DNA from: Massilia alkalitolerans DSM 17462 | GTDB taxonomy: Bacteria; Pseudomonadota; Gammaproteobacteria; Burkholderiales; Burkholderiaceae_D | DNA length: 64,000 nucleotides | Direction of reading: 5' to 3' | Assembly (NCBI RefSeq): GCF_000427785.1 | Contig: NZ_ATYR01000002.1 | Location: forward strand, 79,264 to 143,263 | Shown here: one piece after another, positions 46,663 through 57,445 of the stretch | Numbering within the stretch: position 1 is the first letter of the stretch | Layout: each line of letters begins with the position of its first letter | Position numbers and translations under genes: made by a program | Notes under the pieces: model-generated | What the model saw: only the letters and a program-made list of their open reading frames with translations | The model's database searches: none | Told to the model about the DNA's origin: nothing

Positions 46663-48927
46663 TCAGAAACGCAGGTCGAGGCGCAGATCGGCGGTGCGCG
46701 GCGCGGTCGGCGTGGTCATGCCAAAGCTGTCGATGACCGACGGCCGCACCTTGTTCTCGATATTGCGCACGCGCGCCAGGACGCTCCAGTTGCTGCCCGC
46801 CGGCGCCCACGCCAGGGTGGCGTCGGTGCTGGTATGCGAAGGTACGCGGTAGGTCAGCAGCTGGCTCGGGACCGCCAGCACGTACTCGCCGCTGGCGCGT
46901 GCGAACAGGCCGCCGGTGAGCTGGCCGCCGGCCAGGGGGAAGCGCTGCTGGTAGCCGAGCGTGAACACATGGCTCGGCGCCCGGTCCAGCTTGCGTCCGG
47001 CCCAGGAGACGGCCGGCGTCGCCATGTAGGTGACGTAGCGGGCGTCGAGCAGGGTCAGGCCGTAGTGGAGGCGGCCGCCGCTGCCGACGCGCAGCTCGCC
47101 ATCGAGCTCGATGCCGCGGCTGCGCGCGGCGCCGGCGTTGCGTGTCAGCAGGCGCGGGGCGCCGGCGACGACCGCATTGCCGGTCAGCTGCAGGTTGGTG
47201 TAGTCGTAGTGGAAGGCGCTAACATTGACCGTCAGGCGGCCACCGAGCAGGCGCGACTTCAGGCCCGCTTCCCACGCGCGCAGTTCTTCCGGCTGGTAGT
47301 ACAGGAACTCGGGCGTGACCGCGGCGGCTGCCGGGCAGGGAACGCCGAGGGTGGAGGTGCCGGCCACGCAGCCGTCGTTGAAGGCCCCGGCCTTGTAGCC
47401 GGTCGCCAGGCTCAGGTAGGCCAGGGTAGCAGGGGCGAGGTCGAATTCGGCGCCCAGGCGCCACGTGGTGCGCGCGGTCGACAGGTCGGCGGCGTTCGGC
47501 AGGCGGCGGTCGGTGGCCGGATTGAAGCCTGGGCCCTGCTGGAAGTCGGTCGAACCGACGCGCCACTTGTGGTCGAGCGTGCGGCGCGCGCCGGCAGTAA
47601 GGCGCAGGCTCTCGCCGGCACGCCAGGTGAGCTGTCCGAACACGGCGCGGCTGGCGGCCTCGGTCACCAGCGGGAAGGCGTAATACGGCGGCAGGCCGAC
47701 CGGGCGCAGGCCCTGGAAGGCGTAGCGGGTGTCGGATTCCTCGCTGAAGTAATACAGGCCGGCCTGGGCGCTGAGCGGACCGCCGCCCTTGGTGGCCAGG
47801 CGCAGCTCGTGCGAATCCTGGGTGTTGGCCCCATCGTAGCTGTTGATCACGCCGAGCGCGATGGCAGGGGAGATCCGGTAATAGTAATTGTTCACCATCT
47901 GCTGGTCGAGTTCGCGGCGCGAACCGAGATAGTAGAGGGTGGCCGGGCCCAGGTTCCAGCTCAGGTCGGCCAGCAGGCCGCGCGCGCGGCGGTCCTGCAT
48001 GCCCTGCACCGGGGCGATGTTTACCGGGCGAAAGCCCATGCTCAGGCGTTCGTCGGTGGAGGTGTCGCGCCAGCTTGGGGCGCCGGCCGCGACGCCGGTG
48101 TAGAAATTGGTGTCCGGGACGAAGCGGTCGTTGTTGTTGGTGGCTTCGCTGTGGTCGTAACGCAGCAGCAGCGCGGCGTCGCGGCCGAGCGCCAGCCTGG
48201 CGCTCAGGCGCGCATCGCGGTCGTCGCGGTCCATGCCGGGCTTGAAGCGCGTGCCCTGGCCGTTGCGCAGGAACGGGTCCTGCTTGCGGGTGCTGAGGGC
48301 GGCGCGCAGGGCCAGGGCATCGTTTACCGAAACGTTGACCACGCCTTCGAGCTTGCGGTTGCCGTAGCTGCCCGCCTCAAAAGCGACCCGGCCTTCCAGC
48401 AGCGCGGTCGGGGCGTTCGAAATCACGTTCACCAGGCCGGCCGTGGTGTTGCGGCCATACAGGGTCCCCTGCGGTCCGCGCAGCACTTCGATGCGGTCGA
48501 TGTCGAGGAAGTTGGCGGCCTGGCCGGCAGGGCGCGCGATGTACACGCCGTCCTGCATGAAGGCGGCCGACGGGTCGCCCTTGTCGGTGGTGTCGTTGTT
48601 GCTGATGCCGCGGATGGTCACGCGCAGGCCCGAGAAAGCCTGGTCGAGGTGCACATTGGGCAGACGCGCGCCCAGCGATGCCGGATTGTCGGCGCCGAGC
48701 TCGCGCAGCTGCTCACCCTGGAGCACGCTCATGGCGACCGGGGTGCGCGAGGCGGTGGAGACGGTGCGCTGGGCCGTGACCACGACTTCCGGCACGGCAT
48801 TGTTCTGTTCCTGGACGGCTGGCGCTTCCTGCGCCTGGACGGCGTGGGCACAAGCCAGGCCCCAGGCGATACCCGATACTGCAACGGCCAGCAGCTTCTG
48901 TGCCGGACGGACCTGCTTTACTCTCAT
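46663..48927 (-). CDS. TonB-dependent receptor
   Basis: A 754-residue outer-membrane receptor. The signal peptide ends near residue 32 ('AVQAQ'), with a TonB-box-like 'VPEVVVTAQR' near 45-54. The plug domain follows ('RVTIRGISNN', 'IEVLRGPQGTLYGRNTTAG'), then a long barrel ending 'TADLRLDLRF' with the terminal Phe. The plug resembles the proteobacterial siderophore/carbohydrate-type receptors. Divergent GH43 at 49242 suggests a glycan-derived substrate (inference). An intrinsic terminator follows. Confidence 0.93.
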   Translation of the reverse strand: MRVKQVRPAQKLLAVAVSGIAWGLACAHAVQAQEAPAVQEQNNAVPEVVVTAQRTVSTASRTPVAMSVLQGEQLRELGADNPASLGARLPNVHLDQAFSGLRVTIRGISNNDTTDKGDPSAAFMQDGVYIARPAGQAANFLDIDRIEVLRGPQGTLYGRNTTAGLVNVISNAPTALLEGRVAFEAGSYGNRKLEGVVNVSVNDALALRAALSTRKQDPFLRNGQGTRFKPGMDRDDRDARLSARLALGRDAALLLRYDHSEATNNNDRFVPDTNFYTGVAAGAPSWRDTSTDERLSMGFRPVNIAPVQGMQDRRARGLLADLSWNLGPATLYYLGSRRELDQQMVNNYYYRISPAIALGVINSYDGANTQDSHELRLATKGGGPLSAQAGLYYFSEESDTRYAFQGLRPVGLPPYYAFPLVTEAASRAVFGQLTWRAGESLRLTAGARRTLDHKWRVGSTDFQQGPGFNPATDRRLPNAADLSTARTTWRLGAEFDLAPATLAYLSLATGYKAGAFNDGCVAGTSTLGVPCPAAAAVTPEFLYYQPEELRAWEAGLKSRLLGGRLTVNVSAFHYDYTNLQLTGNAVVAGAPRLLTRNAGAARSRGIELDGELRVGSGGRLHYGLTLLDARYVTYMATPAVSWAGRKLDRAPSHVFTLGYQQRFPLAGGQLTGGLFARASGEYVLAVPSQLLTYRVPSHTSTDATLAWAPAGSNWSVLARVRNIENKVRPSVIDSFGMTTPTAPRTADLRLDLRF

Positions 48928-49241
48928 GAAGGACTTCCCCCGGTTTTTTCTTGTTGGCGGATCATGCCGCCTTGCATCCCAATTGTTCTATTATGGCAAT
49001 TTAGTTGCACTCAGGGATGCAGCTCGGAAGTCTATCAGGTAGTGATGACGGGCAATAGTCCTACAAAACGACATTGAACGAAAATAGCAGGCTGCTACAA
49101 CATTTGGGGTTCGTGTGTGGCAATGTCGGCAACTTCGGGCCAGGTCCCGGCTTCACGCGTGCGCCACAGGACGCTTGTTTTGGCTTAATTTTCGGTCAAC
49201 AACAAAGGCGCCGTTCGCGCGGCGTATGACCAGGAGACTGC
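48928..49241. other. Divergent intergenic region between TonB receptor and GH43 gene
   Basis: A 314-base region holding both promoters. TGCATCCC (48973-48980) and GGGATGCA (49014-49021) are perfect 8-bp inverse copies 33 bases apart, flanking an AT-rich stretch with CATAAT on the minus strand. This could be a looped or paired operator. I find no clear -35 for either direction and no ORF with a ribosome site. Confidence 0.4.
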
Positions 49242-51050
49242 ATGACACGCTTCCTTCGAGGATGGGCAGGGGCGCTTCTGCTGGCCGCAACCGGCGCAGC
49301 CCCCCAGCCGGCCACGCAACCGGGCACCTATACCAATCCCTTGCCGCTGCGCCTGGCCGACGGCAGCCTGGCCGAAAGCTGCGCCGACCCGTCCCTGCTG
49401 CGCGACCGCACCTCCTCCCCGACGGTCTGGTACATGTACTGCACCATGGACCCGGTCAGCCGCAAGGAGCGCGAGGGCAGCGGCTGGAAGTTCCGGATGA
49501 TGCCGGTCTACCGCTCGGTGGACCTGGTCAACTGGTATTTCGTGCGCGATTCCTTCGACCGGCGCCCGCCTGGCCTGGCCGGGCCGAAGTCCGGCCTGTG
49601 GGCGCCCGAGCCGGTCTACCAGAACGGCAGCTATTACCTGTACTTCACCGTCACCGACGTGGCCGACCGCCATAGTCCCGAAAAGGACTGCGAGTCGGAC
49701 AGCGGGATCGCGGTCGCCACCAGCGCTTCGCCGGCCGGGCCCTGGAAGCCGGCCGAAGGCCTGGTGGTGCCCCCGCGCCGCGCAGGCGCAGGCTGCAACT
49801 TCCACTGGACCTTCGACCCCGACGTGGTCGAGGACGGCCAGGGCGACCGCTTCCTGTACTACGGCAGCTACGGCGGCGGTCTGTTCGTGCAGCGTCTCTC
49901 GAAGGACGGCCTGCGGGTCGAGGGCGACCCGGTGCGGATCGGCGCCGCCAACCGCTACGAGGGCGCCGAGGTGGTCAGGGCCGGCAAGTACTGGTATCTG
50001 TTCGCCTCGAGCACCGACTGCTGCCGCGGACCCTTGACCGGCTATGCGCTTTTCGTCGGCCGCGCCACCAGTCCCGAAGGGCCTTTCCTCGACCGCGAAG
50101 GAAACGACATGGCAGCCGCGCGCGTGGGCGGCACGCCGGTGCTGGCCCAGAACGGCAACCGCTGGGTGGGCGCCGGCCACAATACGGTGTTCCAGGACGC
50201 GGCCGGCCAGTGGTGGACCTTCTACCATGCGGTCGACCGCAACCAGGGCTATTTCAGCGTCGAGGACAAGCTGACCCGCCGTCCGCTGCTGCTCGACCGG
50301 ATCGACTGGGTGGACGGCTGGCCGGTGATCAACCGCGGCGAGGGCCCGTCGGATACGCCGCAGCGCGCGCCAAGCATCGCGGCAGGACAGGCCGGGGCGG
50401 CGCCAGCGGCGCCGGCCGCAGCGCCCACGCAGGCGGCGACGCCGCTGTGGACCGAACGCTTCGATCAGGCGCGGCTCGACGCGCGCTGGAGCTGGATCCG
50501 CCCGCAAGCCGCCGGCAGCTGGTCCACCGGCCACCCGGGCCTGCGCATGGCCACCCGGCAGACCGACCTGCACGTGGACACCAATACCGCCGCGGTGCTG
50601 GCCACGGGGCTGCCCGAGGGCGACCTGCGCATCGTGGCGCGCATCCGGCTCGATGCGCCGCTCGACTGCTGCGCCAAGCCGGTGCAGGCCGGCCTGGTCG
50701 TGATGCGCGACGACGACAACTACGTCAAGCTGGTGGAGCTGGCTCACGACGGACTGCGCCAGGTGGAATTCGGCAAGGAACTGGCGCCGGTGGAGCGCGG
50801 CTATCCGCGCTACGGCAATACGGTGGCGGGCACGCCGGGCGAATGGACCTGGCTGCGCATCGAGGTCCGGCGCAGTGGCGCGGAAGAGCGCTACACCGCC
50901 TGGTCGATGGCGGAAGGCGGGAACTGGGTGGGCGGCAGCACCTGGACCCACCGCCTGGGCAGCAAGGCGCGGCTAGGCCTGGTGGCGATGGGCGGCGCCG
51001 GCCATGCCGTCACCTTCGGCGAAGTCCGGGTCGAGCGCCTCCCGCCCTGA
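49242..51050 (+). CDS. Glycoside hydrolase family 43 enzyme with C-terminal lectin-like domain
   Basis: A 602-residue exported protein. The signal peptide (1-19) precedes a five-bladed propeller. Candidate catalytic residues are Asp49 ('CADPSLL'), Asp192 ('TFDPDVV') and Glu240 ('RYEGAEVV'). An Ala/Pro linker (about 370-400) is followed by a concanavalin-like beta-sandwich (about 405-600, 'RFDQARLDARWSWIR'). GH43 enzymes release arabinose or xylose units from plant glycans. Extra cysteines ('TDCCRGPL') are notable. It is divergent from a TonB receptor. Its 3' end overlaps the DMT gene on the other strand by 78 bases. Confidence 0.9.
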   Translation: MTRFLRGWAGALLLAATGAAPQPATQPGTYTNPLPLRLADGSLAESCADPSLLRDRTSSPTVWYMYCTMDPVSRKEREGSGWKFRMMPVYRSVDLVNWYFVRDSFDRRPPGLAGPKSGLWAPEPVYQNGSYYLYFTVTDVADRHSPEKDCESDSGIAVATSASPAGPWKPAEGLVVPPRRAGAGCNFHWTFDPDVVEDGQGDRFLYYGSYGGGLFVQRLSKDGLRVEGDPVRIGAANRYEGAEVVRAGKYWYLFASSTDCCRGPLTGYALFVGRATSPEGPFLDREGNDMAAARVGGTPVLAQNGNRWVGAGHNTVFQDAAGQWWTFYHAVDRNQGYFSVEDKLTRRPLLLDRIDWVDGWPVINRGEGPSDTPQRAPSIAAGQAGAAPAAPAAAPTQAATPLWTERFDQARLDARWSWIRPQAAGSWSTGHPGLRMATRQTDLHVDTNTAAVLATGLPEGDLRIVARIRLDAPLDCCAKPVQAGLVVMRDDDNYVKLVELAHDGLRQVEFGKELAPVERGYPRYGNTVAGTPGEWTWLRIEVRRSGAEERYTAWSMAEGGNWVGGSTWTHRLGSKARLGLVAMGGAGHAVTFGEVRVERLPP

Positions 51051-51974
51051 CGCGTTCCGCTTGCCGGCATGGGCGTGCACCGACCAGGTCACGCCTGCCA
51101 CTAGCAGCATGATCGCCGCCAGCTCAAGCGGGCGCGGGCCCTGGGCGCGGTACAGGAAGCCGTAGAGCAGCGCGAACAGGGTCTCGAACAGGATCAGCTG
51201 GCCGGACAGGGTGACCGGCACGCGCCGGCTCGCCACGTTCCACAGCTGGTTGCCGATCACCGAGGCGCCCAGCGCCAGCAGGGCATTGCAGGTCCAGAAC
51301 AGCGTCCAGTCGCGTGCGGGCGTGGCCGGAACCGGGTCGGCAAACAGCCAGCTTGCCGTGCCGATGAGGAGGGCGATCACGCCGGTGGACAGTCCGTACA
51401 GCGCCGACCACTGGGCGCTGGAGAAGTGCGGATTGCGCTTCAGGTAGCGCGCGTTGTCGAGGGCGTACCAGCTCCAGCACAGGAGGGCGCCGGCGGCGCA
51501 GGCCACGCCCAGCGCGATCTCGCCCGCGGACGCCGCCGGGCCGGCATGCAGGAAGCTGTCGACATTGATGCAGGCGATGCCCGCGGCCACCAGCAGCAGC
51601 GGCAGCGCGAGGCGCTGAAGCGGCACGGCGCCGTGGTCCTTGCGGCCCAGCAGCGTCACCACCACCGGCACCATGCCGATGATCAGCGAGGTCGGGGCAA
51701 GGCCGGCGTACTTCACGCCTGCCGCGAGCAGCATGTAGTACACGATGTTCCCGGCCAGTGCATGCCGCACCAGCGCCGCATAGTCGGCGGGGACGAGGGT
51801 GCCGACGAGGGATTTCAGGCGCGGCAGCAGCAGGGCGAAGGCCATCGCGCCATAGGCGAGGTAGCGGCCGACCGCCAGCTCCAGCGGCGAGAACGCGGCC
51901 AGCATCTCCGGCACGATGAACACCAGGCCCCACATCGCCCCGGCCAGCAGGCCGCACAACACTCCGATCCACAT
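50973..51974 (-). CDS. DMT/EamA-family transporter
   Basis: A 333-residue, ten-helix membrane protein of the drug/metabolite transporter family. Two EamA repeats ('GVLCGLLAGAMWGLVF ... LAPTSLIIGMVPVVVTLL' and 'CAAGALLCWSWYALDNAR ... LILFETLFALLYGFLY') are internal duplicates. It probably exports a metabolite. The substrate is unknown. The ATG at 51974 begins at the first helix. The last 25 codons lie antisense to the GH43 gene. Confidence 0.9.
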   Translation of the reverse strand: MWIGVLCGLLAGAMWGLVFIVPEMLAAFSPLELAVGRYLAYGAMAFALLLPRLKSLVGTLVPADYAALVRHALAGNIVYYMLLAAGVKYAGLAPTSLIIGMVPVVVTLLGRKDHGAVPLQRLALPLLLVAAGIACINVDSFLHAGPAASAGEIALGVACAAGALLCWSWYALDNARYLKRNPHFSSAQWSALYGLSTGVIALLIGTASWLFADPVPATPARDWTLFWTCNALLALGASVIGNQLWNVASRRVPVTLSGQLILFETLFALLYGFLYRAQGPRPLELAAIMLLVAGVTWSVHAHAGKRNASGREALDPDFAEGDGMAGAAHRHQA

Positions 51975-52037
51975 ACCCGACCCACAAGCAAAGGAGCGAT
52001 TCTACACCCTGGGGTCTGATGCCTACAGGACAGCCCT

Positions 52038-52059
52038 TACTAATAATTATTTGCTAGTA
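52038..52059. promoter_or_regulatory. AT-rich inverted repeat upstream of the sugar ABC operon
   Basis: TACTA (52038-52042) and TAGTA (52055-52059) flank the perfect palindrome AATAATTATT (52042-52051). The stretch is unusually AT-rich for this genome and sits about 50 bases upstream of the binding-protein start, so it is a candidate promoter/operator. It does not match the palindrome at 57355. Confidence 0.4.
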
Positions 52060-52107
52060 TTAATGATAAAACAGTGGCACCCCACGAGAACGACCCAGGA
52101 GACAGGC

Positions 52108-53403
52108 TTGACCCCATTCACGGTGCGCCTCGCCGGCGCGGCGATCGCATGCGCTCTGTGCGCGCCCATGTCCGCCAAAGCGCAGATCGAGGTGCGCATG
52201 TGGACGCTGCTGAGCGGCGGCGACGGCGCGCGCATGTCGGCGCTGGTCGAGCGTTTCAATGCCAGCCAGCGCGAGGTGCGCGTGACCAGCACCACGCTCA
52301 AGTGGGGCGAACCCTTCTACACCAAGCTGATCACCTCGTCGGTGGTCGGGGCCGGGCCGGACATCGCCACCGTGCACCTGTCGCGCATGACCAACCTCGC
52401 CGGCGGCGGCGTGCTGCGCCCGATCGCCCCGCAGGAGCTCGAGGCAAGCGGCTTGCACCCGGGCGACTTCTATCCGCGCCAGTGGCAGAAATCCCAGCAC
52501 CTGGGTCGCACCTATGCGATCCCGCTCGACCTGCATCCGCTGGTCCTGTACTACAACAAGACGCTGGTCGGAAAGGCCGGCCTGCTCGACGCGTCCGGCG
52601 CGCTCAAGCCGATCCAGGGCATCGACGCGCTGGGCGACGCTTTCCGCGCGGTGCGCCAGGCCACCGGCCGGCCCGGCATGACGATGGAAAGCAGCCAGAG
52701 TTCCTACGCGATCTGGCGCCTGTGGATCTCGATGCTGGCGCAGCGCAACGCGCCCCTGATCCAGAACGGGCGCTTCGCCTACGGCCCGGTGGGCGTGGAT
52801 TCGCTGGCGCGCGTGGCCACTTGGTTCCAGCAGGGATACGCCCAGCCGGGCCTGGACTACGCGGCATCCACCAGCCAGTTCATGGGCGGCAACGCCGGCT
52901 TCATGATCAACGGCGTGTGGGAGGTGCCCGAGATGGTGCGCGCGACCAAGAGCGGCACCCTCGGCTTCGAATACGGCATCGTCCCGCTGCCGCGCATGTA
53001 CGGCAACGACAGCGTCTGGGCCGATTCGCACGCCTTCGCCATTCCCGCCAACGAGGGGCGGCCGATGTCGCCCGACAAAGCGCGCGCCGTGATGCGCTTC
53101 ATTGCGTTCGTGAGCAAGAACTCGTTCGGCTGGGCCGAGGGCGGGCACGTGCTGGCCTACCGTCCGGTGGCGGAGTCGCCTGCCGCCCGGGCCCTGATGC
53201 CGAACCGGCTGTACGCCGACGTGCCGCGCCACGTGATCTATGACCCGGACGCCTGGTACATGGGGGCGGCCGGGCCGCTCGAGGCGATGGCCTCGAAATA
53301 CCTGCCGGCGGCGCTGTCGTCGCAGCTCACGCCTGCGCAGGCCCTGCGCATGTTCGAAACCGAGGCGGCGCGCATGATCAAGAAGCGCCCGCCGCGCTAC
53401 TAG
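52108..53403 (+). CDS. Sugar ABC transporter substrate-binding protein
   Basis: A 431-residue family 1 extracellular sugar-binding protein. A signal peptide (1-26, 'MSAKA|QIEV') precedes the classic fold with 'MWTLLSGGDGARMSALVERFNA', 'GAGPDIATVHLSRM' and 'YAIPLDLHPLVLYYNKT'. The start is TTG at 52108, because AGGAG lies 7-8 bases upstream and the signal peptide begins there; ATGs upstream have no ribosome site. It is the first gene of the importer operon with two permeases and the ATPase. Confidence 0.93.
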   Translation: MTPFTVRLAGAAIACALCAPMSAKAQIEVRMWTLLSGGDGARMSALVERFNASQREVRVTSTTLKWGEPFYTKLITSSVVGAGPDIATVHLSRMTNLAGGGVLRPIAPQELEASGLHPGDFYPRQWQKSQHLGRTYAIPLDLHPLVLYYNKTLVGKAGLLDASGALKPIQGIDALGDAFRAVRQATGRPGMTMESSQSSYAIWRLWISMLAQRNAPLIQNGRFAYGPVGVDSLARVATWFQQGYAQPGLDYAASTSQFMGGNAGFMINGVWEVPEMVRATKSGTLGFEYGIVPLPRMYGNDSVWADSHAFAIPANEGRPMSPDKARAVMRFIAFVSKNSFGWAEGGHVLAYRPVAESPAARALMPNRLYADVPRHVIYDPDAWYMGAAGPLEAMASKYLPAALSSQLTPAQALRMFETEAARMIKKRPPRY

Positions 53404-53411
53404 GAGCCAGC

Positions 53412-54296
53412 ATGGCATCTGCCCGTTCGACCCAGGCCAGGCGCGGCGATGGATTGCCGGCGGCGATGCTGCTGGCGCCCTTCGCGATCGCCTTCCTGCT
53501 GTTCTTCTTCCTGCCGGCGCTCGATACCTTCTACATGAGCCTGACGGAGAGCAGCCTGACGCGCACCAATGCCTTCATCGGCATCGACAACTACGTCACG
53601 CTGGTGCAGGACCCCTCGTTCTGGGCCGCGGTAGGAAACACTTTCTACTTCGCGCTGCTGACGGTGATTCCGCTGACCGCCCTCGGCCTGCTCATGGCGC
53701 TGCTGGTCAACCGCTTCACCCGGGCGGGCGGCTGGCTGCAGGGCGCCTTCTTCCTGCCCTATGTGCTGCCGATCTCGGTCATGACCCTGATCGCCGACTG
53801 GATGCTGCAGCCGTCGTCTGGCGTGGTCAACTACGTGCTCGGCATGCAGCATGCCTGGCTGGCCGACCTGACCTGGGCCATGCCGATGGTCGCCATCGGC
53901 ACCATCTGGTGGACGGTGGGCTTCAACATGCTGATGTTCCTGGCCGGCCTGCGCAACATACCGGCCGAGCTGTACGAGGCCGCCAGCCTGGACGGCGCGC
54001 GCGGCTTCACGCTGTTTCGCACCATCACCTGGCCGGCGCTGCGCCCGGTGGTCGGGATGGCGCTGGTGCTGCAGCTGATCGCCTCGATGAAGATCTTCGG
54101 CCAGACCTACATCATGACCACCGGCGGACCGTTCAACACTACCCGGGTCACCCTGCACTACATGTACGAGACCGCTTTCACCCAGAGCGACGCCGGGTAC
54201 GCGGCCGCGATCGCGGTGGCTTTTGTGGCGATCGTGATCGCGCTGTCGCTGGCACAGGCCGGCTTCGTGCGCTGGCTGGCGCGGAGGGATGCATGA
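53412..54296 (+). CDS. Sugar ABC transporter permease (MalF/UgpA type)
   Basis: A 294-residue, six-helix permease. The cytoplasmic EAA loop reads 'YEAASLDGARGFTLFRTITWP' (around 193-213) and is the docking site for the ATPase. GAGCC provides a weak ribosome site 8 bases after the binding-protein stop. It overlaps the second permease by 4 bases (ATGA). Confidence 0.93.
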   Translation: MASARSTQARRGDGLPAAMLLAPFAIAFLLFFFLPALDTFYMSLTESSLTRTNAFIGIDNYVTLVQDPSFWAAVGNTFYFALLTVIPLTALGLLMALLVNRFTRAGGWLQGAFFLPYVLPISVMTLIADWMLQPSSGVVNYVLGMQHAWLADLTWAMPMVAIGTIWWTVGFNMLMFLAGLRNIPAELYEAASLDGARGFTLFRTITWPALRPVVGMALVLQLIASMKIFGQTYIMTTGGPFNTTRVTLHYMYETAFTQSDAGYAAAIAVAFVAIVIALSLAQAGFVRWLARRDA

Positions 54297-55126
54297 AGTC
54301 CCGTTCGAACCTCGGCTGGACCGTCATCGGCGCGCTTGCGGCGCTGCTGCTGGCGGCGATGTGGGTGGCGCCGCTATTGTGGGCCATGAGCACGGCGTTG
54401 CGGCCCGAGCACGAAACCGTGTCCGCGGTGTTCCACTGGCTGCCGCAGGACTGGACCCTGGAAGCCTTCGCCAAGGTGCTCGCCGCCGGCAACGTCGGGC
54501 GCTGGCTGTTCAACAGTGCCCTGGTGGCGCTCCTGGTGACGATCGTGACCATGGCGCTGTCCTTGACGTCGGCCTATGCTTTTTCCCAGCTGCGCTTCAG
54601 GGGCCGCGGCCTGGTGTTCGCGATTACCATGCTGGCCTTCCTGGTGCCTTTCGAGGCGCTGCTGGTGCCGCTGTTCCGGATGATGAACCAGCTCGGCCTG
54701 ATCAACAGCTACGCCGGCATCGTGCTGCCCCAGGTGGTGGCGCCGGTAGTGATCTACGTGTTCAAGCAGTTCTTCGACGCGATTCCCGCCGACTTTCGCG
54801 AAGCGGCCGTGATGGACGGCGCCGGCCCGCTGCGCATCCTGTGGAGCGTCTACCTGCCGGTATCCGGCAACATTGTGTGGGCGATGGCGATCGTCACCTT
54901 CATCGGCGCCTGGAACAACTTCCTGTGGCCCTTCATCATCGTCACCTCGAACGACATGATGACGATCCCGCTGGGCCTGACCCAGACCTACGACGCCTTC
55001 GGGGTGCGCTACGCCCAGCTGATGGCGGCGGCGCTGATCGGAGCGCTGCCGGTGGCTCTGGCTTACGTGCTGTTCCAGCGCCGCGTCACCCACGGCTTCC
55101 TGGCGGCCACGGGATTAAAAGGATAG
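54293..55126 (+). CDS. Sugar ABC transporter permease (MalG/UgpE type)
   Basis: A 277-residue, six-helix permease paired with the preceding one. The EAA loop is 'REAAVMDGAGPLRILWSVYLP' (around 165-185). The ATG at 54293 overlaps the previous stop. A longer frame upstream is only an open shadow of the first permease gene. Confidence 0.93.
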   Translation: MKSRSNLGWTVIGALAALLLAAMWVAPLLWAMSTALRPEHETVSAVFHWLPQDWTLEAFAKVLAAGNVGRWLFNSALVALLVTIVTMALSLTSAYAFSQLRFRGRGLVFAITMLAFLVPFEALLVPLFRMMNQLGLINSYAGIVLPQVVAPVVIYVFKQFFDAIPADFREAAVMDGAGPLRILWSVYLPVSGNIVWAMAIVTFIGAWNNFLWPFIIVTSNDMMTIPLGLTQTYDAFGVRYAQLMAAALIGALPVALAYVLFQRRVTHGFLAATGLKG

Positions 55127-55150
55127 GTTCGGTAAATAAGCGGAGAATCC

Positions 55151-56253
<1,103 letters not shown>

Positions 56254-56257
<4 letters not shown>

Positions 56258-57303
56258 GCGATCCGGGCCGCACGCGGCGGCCCACCATGACCGACATCGC
56301 CAAGCTGGCCGGGGTCTCGCAGTCCACCGTGTCGCTGGTGATCAACCACATGAGCGGCGCCAAGGTGTCCAGCGCGACGCGCAACAAGGTGCTGCGCATC
56401 GCACGCGAGCTGGGTTACCCGGTGGAGCGCCTCGGCCATCCGGCGCCGGCCCAGGCCCGCAACCTGGTGGTCTACCTCACCGACGAACTGTCCACCAGCC
56501 CGCATGCGATGACCACCATCGACGGCGCCCGCGACGGCGCCTGGGAGCACGACTGCCTGCTCTCGGTGTACGCCACCCGCAACGATCCGGAGTACGAAGG
56601 GGCGATCCTGGCGCGCGTGCTGGCCGATCCTGCGCTGCTGGGCGTGGTCTACGCCACCATCTTCACGCGCGCGGTGACGGTGCCCGCGCTGCTGGCGCAG
56701 GTACCGACCGTGCTCCTGAACTGCCACCAGAAGGAACGGCGCGAGCGCCAGTTCTCCTCGGTGGTGCCGAGCGAGGTCCTGGGTGGTTATGCCGCCACCA
56801 TGCACCTGATCGAGGCCGGCCACCGGCGCATCGGCTTCATCAACGGCGAAGGCTGGATCGAAGCCGCCGCGGAGCGCCTGAAGGGCTACCGCCAGGCCCT
56901 CTCGAGCCACGACATCCCGTTCGAGGCGCAACTGGTACGGGAAGGGGACTGGCAGGTGAGCAGCGGTCACGCGCACGCCCAGGCGCTGCTGGCCTTGCCC
57001 GACCCGCCGAGCGCGCTGTTCTGCGCCAACGATCTGATGGCCGTCGGCGCCATCGAGGCGGTACGCGAACTGGGCATGGACGTGCCGGCTCAGGTGTCGG
57101 TGGTCGGCTACGACGATCAGGATATCGCGCGCTATACCCAGCCTCCACTCACCACAGTGTTGTTACCAAACTACGAAATGGGCCGCTGGGCAGCAGAAAA
57201 TTTGATTGCGCAAGTGCACGGAGGCATCTCCCGACATACCGCCATGAAGATGGATTGCCCTCTGGTGGCGCGTGATTCGGTGGCGTCCCGCGGCCTGTTC
57301 TGA
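56254..57303 (+). CDS. LacI-family transcriptional regulator
   Basis: A 349-residue LacI protein. A short N-terminal extension precedes the helix-turn-helix ('MTDIAKLAGVSQSTVSLVINH', residues 12-32) and hinge. The sugar-binding domain (about 70-345, 'CANDLMAVGAIEAVRELGMDVP') follows. It is co-translated with the ATPase gene (ATGA overlap). The palindrome at 57355-57375 in front of the next TonB receptor is a candidate binding site. An upstream in-frame extension is rejected. Confidence 0.93.
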
Positions 57304-57354
57304 AGCGGTCTCGAGTGCGCCATCGCGGTGCGAATTCGGATAGCTTTTGTCATA

Positions 57355-57375
57355 TTGGTCATAAATTATGACTAA
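57355..57375. promoter_or_regulatory. 21-bp near-perfect palindrome upstream of the TonB receptor
   Basis: Arms TTGGTCATAA and TTATGACTAA around a central A, with one mismatch (core GTCATAA-A-TTATGAC). It lies 52 bases after the LacI stop and 70 bases before the receptor ATG. A LacI-family operator is a natural reading, although many LacI sites have a central CG, which this one lacks. An in-frame ATG at 57368 falls inside it and is not the receptor start. Confidence 0.6.
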
Positions 57376-57445
57376 TAACGACGCGAATATCGGCCGGCCC
57401 GTCCGCCCCAGGACGCAGGCACGGCCATCGACCCAGGAGACCTCG

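Noticed and set aside
43092..46736. 1214-codon plus-strand open frame antisense to the hybrid kinase
   Set aside because: The minus strand encodes a full kinase with all motifs; the plus frame has none.
57368..57445. Upstream ATG as the start of the TonB receptor
   Set aside because: It falls inside the palindrome, lacks a ribosome site, and the signal peptide begins at 57446 behind AGGAG.
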